From Cololabis saira (Eukaryota; Chordata; Actinopteri; Beloniformes; Belonidae): a DNA stretch of 64,000 bases. Location of the stretch: NCBI RefSeq assembly GCF_033807715.1, contig NC_084607.1, positions 19,906,441 to 19,970,440 of the forward strand, given 5' to 3'. Positions 60,782 through 64,000 of the stretch are shown here, in pieces. The stretch's first letter is position 1. Every line of letters begins with the position of its first letter. The notes under the pieces are model-generated. The model saw only the letters and a list, made by a program, of their open reading frames with translations. It ran no database searches and was not told where the DNA came from. Made by a program: the position numbers and the translations under genes.

Positions 60782-61384
60782 AGGGCTTGTTGACACATCA
60801 GAGACAAATCAGCTGGTCGACAGTCACTAGACTGTTAGTGCCAACTCAAAAACTTATAGAAGACCTTTCCTGATGTGCCACTGAGCCATTGTTGATGGGC
60901 AGCAGATGTTAAACAAATCAAATATCTGGAGTCATCAGGAGAATATCTATTCAGGCTACAGCCAATGAGAGAGCACACTATCAGATGAGGTCACCGCAAA
61001 TGAGGGAATCCTGAATGGAAATATCTAGAAAGCAAGGGCAAAATGCACACCATGAGCAACACCACAAAACAGAAGGGCAGCTACTTATCCATTACAAAAG
61101 ATTGTATTCATCTTCAACACTATTTGTAGCACAGACATCTCTGCAGGATGCTGTGCAAAGCCATGTCTTTACACATCTTTGTGGTTCAGTGATCATTTAG
61201 GTGACAGCTTTGATATAAAACTGCTCTGTCAACAATCAAGGGAACAGGGAAATGACTCTTAGACTCCTAATTTAAAAAAGTGAGTCCAGTAATCTGAACA
61301 GACCAACAATCCAAAAATCAAAAATCAAGTAGTATGAAACAACCTAAGCGTAAGTGTCTTTAACCATTAACGGAAAAGCATACA
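60782..61384. other. MOSMO intron, no gene seen
   Basis: No feature recognised. Confidence 0.45.
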
Positions 61385-61395
61385 GGTGGCAGGAA

Positions 61396-61767
61396 TCCAT
61401 CCATCCATCCATCCATTATCTATATCCGCTTTATCCTTTGCAGGGTCACGGGGCTCTGCTGGAGCCTATCCCAGCTATTTTTTCAGGTGAGAGGCAGGGG
61501 TTACACCCTGGACAGATCGCCAGTCCATCGCAGGGCCACATATAAACACACAAACCATGCTCACACTCACACTCACACCTACGGGCAATTTAGAATTATC
61601 AATTAACCTAATATGCATGTTTTTTGACTGTGGAAGGAAACCGGAGTACCCGGAGGAAACCCACGCAAGCACAGGGAGAACATGCAAACTCCACACAGAA
61701 GGGAGTCGAACCGGGGACCTTCTTGCTGTGAGGCAACAGTGCTAACCGCTAAGCCACCGTGCTGCCT
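61396..61767 (-). mobile_element. tRNA-derived SINE with (ATGG)n tail
   Basis: Minus strand: head GGCAGCACGGTGGCTTAGCG, A box TGGCTTAGCGG, B box GGTTCGACTCC, body GGAGTTTGCATGTTCTCCCT, LINE-like 3' end GGGATAGGCTCCAGC-type, and tail of ATGG units (61,396-61,416). The 11-bp duplications GGTGGCAGGAA at 61,385-61,395 and 61,768-61,778 are perfect. This is the widespread teleost tRNA-SINE often compared with the cichlid AFC family. Confidence 0.93.
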
Positions 61768-62224
61768 GGTGGCAGGAAATTACAAATAATTAAGAAACAA
61801 AATATCAGCCTGTTTTCTATTCATATCAAGGTGCAAGTGAAATTGTATAATTGTAAAAGAAAACAAACAACCCCAAAGCAAAAGTAAATCCTGGGCCAAA
61901 AAATGTAATAAACGTCAACATCAAGTGATGATCTTGTGCCATTTCTAGAGACAAAAAAAAGGGTTAAAAAGGGAAACAAAAACAAATTACCATCCCATTT
62001 TGAGGAAGAGAGGAGAATTTGGTGAGTTCCAGCAGTTGGTTCAGGAGCTCAAATTGTACAAGTCCCGATAAAGACAAACCATGTTGTGTGTTTCTTTTGG
62101 AAGCTAAGCCTCAGACAAATTAGCCTAATTTAAAATAATAAAAACCCAGTTATTGCCCATCAAATCTAAATTGTTGATGTGAAAGGCTGCATTGGCTTAA
62201 TATAGGTTAAGAAAAATTTATTAT

Positions 62225-62665
62225 AATTTCTGACATTTTAAAATCCCATATTCTTGATCCTAAAGTCTGGATACTGGGAGATATTAGTTCATTAAATATG
62301 ACCTATCATAAAAAGTATTTCATTCTGCTTGCAGGCACCGCGGCAAAAAATTGTATTTTAAAAAACTGGAAATCAGAAAACCCCCCAGCACCCAAACAGT
62401 GGATTAATGAACTTGGATCATATAGTACTCCAGAAAAAATATTGTATTCCGTTAGAAAAAAAACTAGAGACTTTGACCTTATTTGGGGACCTTTTTTGGA
62501 TTTTTTTTTTAAATTATTATTATTATTTATTTATTTTGGTTTAATTAATGTTATGAAAAGTAAAAAAAAAAAAAGGGGGGGGGGAAATATTGATAATTAT
62601 ATTGTTATTGTAAATCTTATTTCTTTTTTTTTAATGTCCTCAAAAAAAGAAAAAAAAATGTATTA
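62225..62665 (+). mobile_element. L1-type LINE ORF2 C-terminus and 3' end
   Basis: The frame at 62,298-62,510 reads LLAGTAAKNCILKNWKSENP, then QWINELGSYSTPEKILYSVR and DFDLIWGPFLDF. The A-K-x-C-I-x-x-NWKS, W-x-x-E and W-x-PFL pattern is the far C-terminus of L1-clade ORF2. A- and G-rich runs follow (62,560-62,660). Strongly 5' truncated, as usual for L1. Confidence 0.8.
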
Positions 62666-62669
62666 ACAT

Positions 62670-64000
62670 GCAAATGAATCACACATACAAAAAAACAAAA
62701 CAAAAAAGGTGTCTGGTGCGCAAAGGCCTTAAAGCTCATTTCCTGCAGTATGCTAAGGTAATGGTCAGAGTGGGGTGTTAGTGGGAGCATCTTGAGGATA
62801 GTTGGGCGTCATAAAAAGCCAAATAAACTTTGCTTTCATTGAGCACTGAAATGGGGTGTGATGTCACAACTGAGTTATGGGCAATAAATAACACTAAGAA
62901 TGGAAACCTAAACATGCAAGAACAACACGGGTTTTATTTTGGCAGACTGAGGACATCCGCAAGAAAGAAATCACAGATGCATGGCCTAAGAGCCCACTAG
63001 AACCATGAGAACCAACAATGCACCAAGACAAGAGGTCTAAGTTCAAATTCACATGCCATACACTTTTCAAATGAATACATGACAGTGTAAATATTTGCAA
63101 TAGTGAGAGTGTAATGTGAACATGCATGTTGGCATCTAAAAACAAGAACAACTAAACACATTGTGTCTAGTTTACACACAACTCCGGCATGGTTGTGCCG
63201 TCTTTCATTTACAGAAAATAATGGGCCAATTCAGCACTTGGAGACCATGCTCTTTTTCACGCCCCCATCATGCCCTGATACCCTGCAGTCAGCTCTGCAC
63301 TAACTCTAATCAAAACACTTCTCTCTCACCATGTCTCACTCCAAATGGGAGGAAATGAGCGCCGTGTCTGCCCAACTGCAGCATGATGATGCTGTCATTA
63401 GCAGAGCACAGGGGGTGCTGATGTTCGTAAGCTCAGGAGAGATGAGTCAAAATGGCCTCTGAACTGTGGTGGGCGGCAAGTAGGTAAGCTAAACCAGCCA
63501 ACGGCCAGCTCTGCTGCAGCTGGAGGCTTTTACAGTGTCCACTTTTACTGTAGCAGCCCCCAAACGCAGCTGTGCAGGGGAAAAACAAGCATATCTAAAT
63601 GAAGAATACGACACAAACAGAAACATGTATGAAAACAAAAAGTAATTCAGCTGCAGATAAGACCATGAAGAAACAATCACCATTTGTCTAAAATGGCTCA
63701 GATAAAGGCAAATTACACATGTGTAATCGCAATCAGTTTGACGAAGCATGGTCATCAAGATTTAATTATAATAGTCCCAAATCAGGTTCCTATTTATAAA
63801 TGTGCCTTTTTGTCAAATGAGTCACACTTGCCTTATGGGGGAACCCTGATCTGGAATAGTGCCAAGGGATTATTTGATTTTTTTTATCAAAGTGAGAAAA
63901 GTTCCACCCTTCTGAGCAACTCCAAAATGCAACAATAAAATAAAACTATTGCTATCCCATTTTGAGATGGGAAAACAAGCTAAATCTAATAGTGTGAGAT
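62670..64000. other. Right edge, MOSMO upstream intron, no gene seen
   Basis: No exon or transposon recognised; the first MOSMO exon is not here. Confidence 0.45.

Noticed and set aside
61381..61420. CATCC direct repeats as a possible array
   Set aside because: They are the ATGG tail of the minus-strand SINE.
51616..64000. MOSMO exon 1 within the window
   Set aside because: No minus-strand sequence encoding the N-terminal 35 residues could be found; it probably lies beyond the right edge.

Overview
The window is nuclear DNA of a ray-finned (teleost) fish. The evidence is two vertebrate-type multi-exon genes with GT-AG introns, roughly 40% GC DNA full of microsatellites, and a teleost set of transposons: tRNA-headed SINEs, L2-, RTE-, Rex1- and L1-type LINE fragments, and many hAT, Harbinger and TTAA-target DNA elements. 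Clade names for the transposons come from remembered family features, not from a search.

Two host genes lie in tandem on the minus strand. At the left, SDR42E2 (an extended short-chain dehydrogenase/reductase of the 3beta-HSD type) runs from a non-coding first exon near 7,650-7,730 through six coding exons down to 2,597. Its intron phases all agree, and the rest of the gene leaves the window on the left. At the right, MOSMO (Modulator of Smoothened, a four-pass claudin-like membrane protein that restrains Hedgehog signalling) shows its last coding exon at 35,030-35,214 and an internal exon at 51,403-51,615. Its first coding exon is not found and should lie beyond 64,000. A candidate poly(A) signal at 31,715 gives MOSMO a 3' UTR of about 3.3 kb containing a (CA)40 tract. 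As I recall the human 16p12 region, MOSMO and SDR42E2 are near neighbours there with VWA3A between them. No VWA3A exon was recognised here.

Region by region: 1-7.7 kb, SDR42E2 with a hAT element (313-1,597) in an intron. 7.7-31.7 kb, intergenic, with a THAP-like relic (11.5 kb), an RTE LINE fragment flanked by diverged direct repeats (12.7-14.45 kb), LINE tails, an L2 LINE on the minus strand (15.9-17.5 kb), a 250-bp AT tract (17.8 kb) and TTAA-target elements (27.3-28.5 kb). 31.7-35.2 kb, MOSMO 3' UTR and last exon. 35.2-51.4 kb, MOSMO intron, with a three-layer hAT nest (35.3-37.1 kb), a tRNA SINE, a Harbinger-like element with a 53-codon Myb/SANT frame (39.1 kb), a plus-strand L2 broken by a SINE and a Harbinger piece (40.9-43.3 kb), and Rex1-like LINE and TIR elements (47-49.3 kb). 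51.6-64 kb, upstream MOSMO intron, with an RTE relic, hAT elements (54.3 and 60.0 kb), an unrecognised broken coding relic (56.5-57.5 kb), a 1.95-kb Harbinger element (57.9-59.8 kb), a SINE (61.4 kb) and an L1 3' end (62.3 kb).

The two host genes act in different pathways and show no sign of functional linkage beyond conserved neighbourhood. Most of the structure of interest lies in the nested transposons and decayed coding relics of the introns and intergenic DNA. No bacterial-type operon, CRISPR array or complete mobile system is present.
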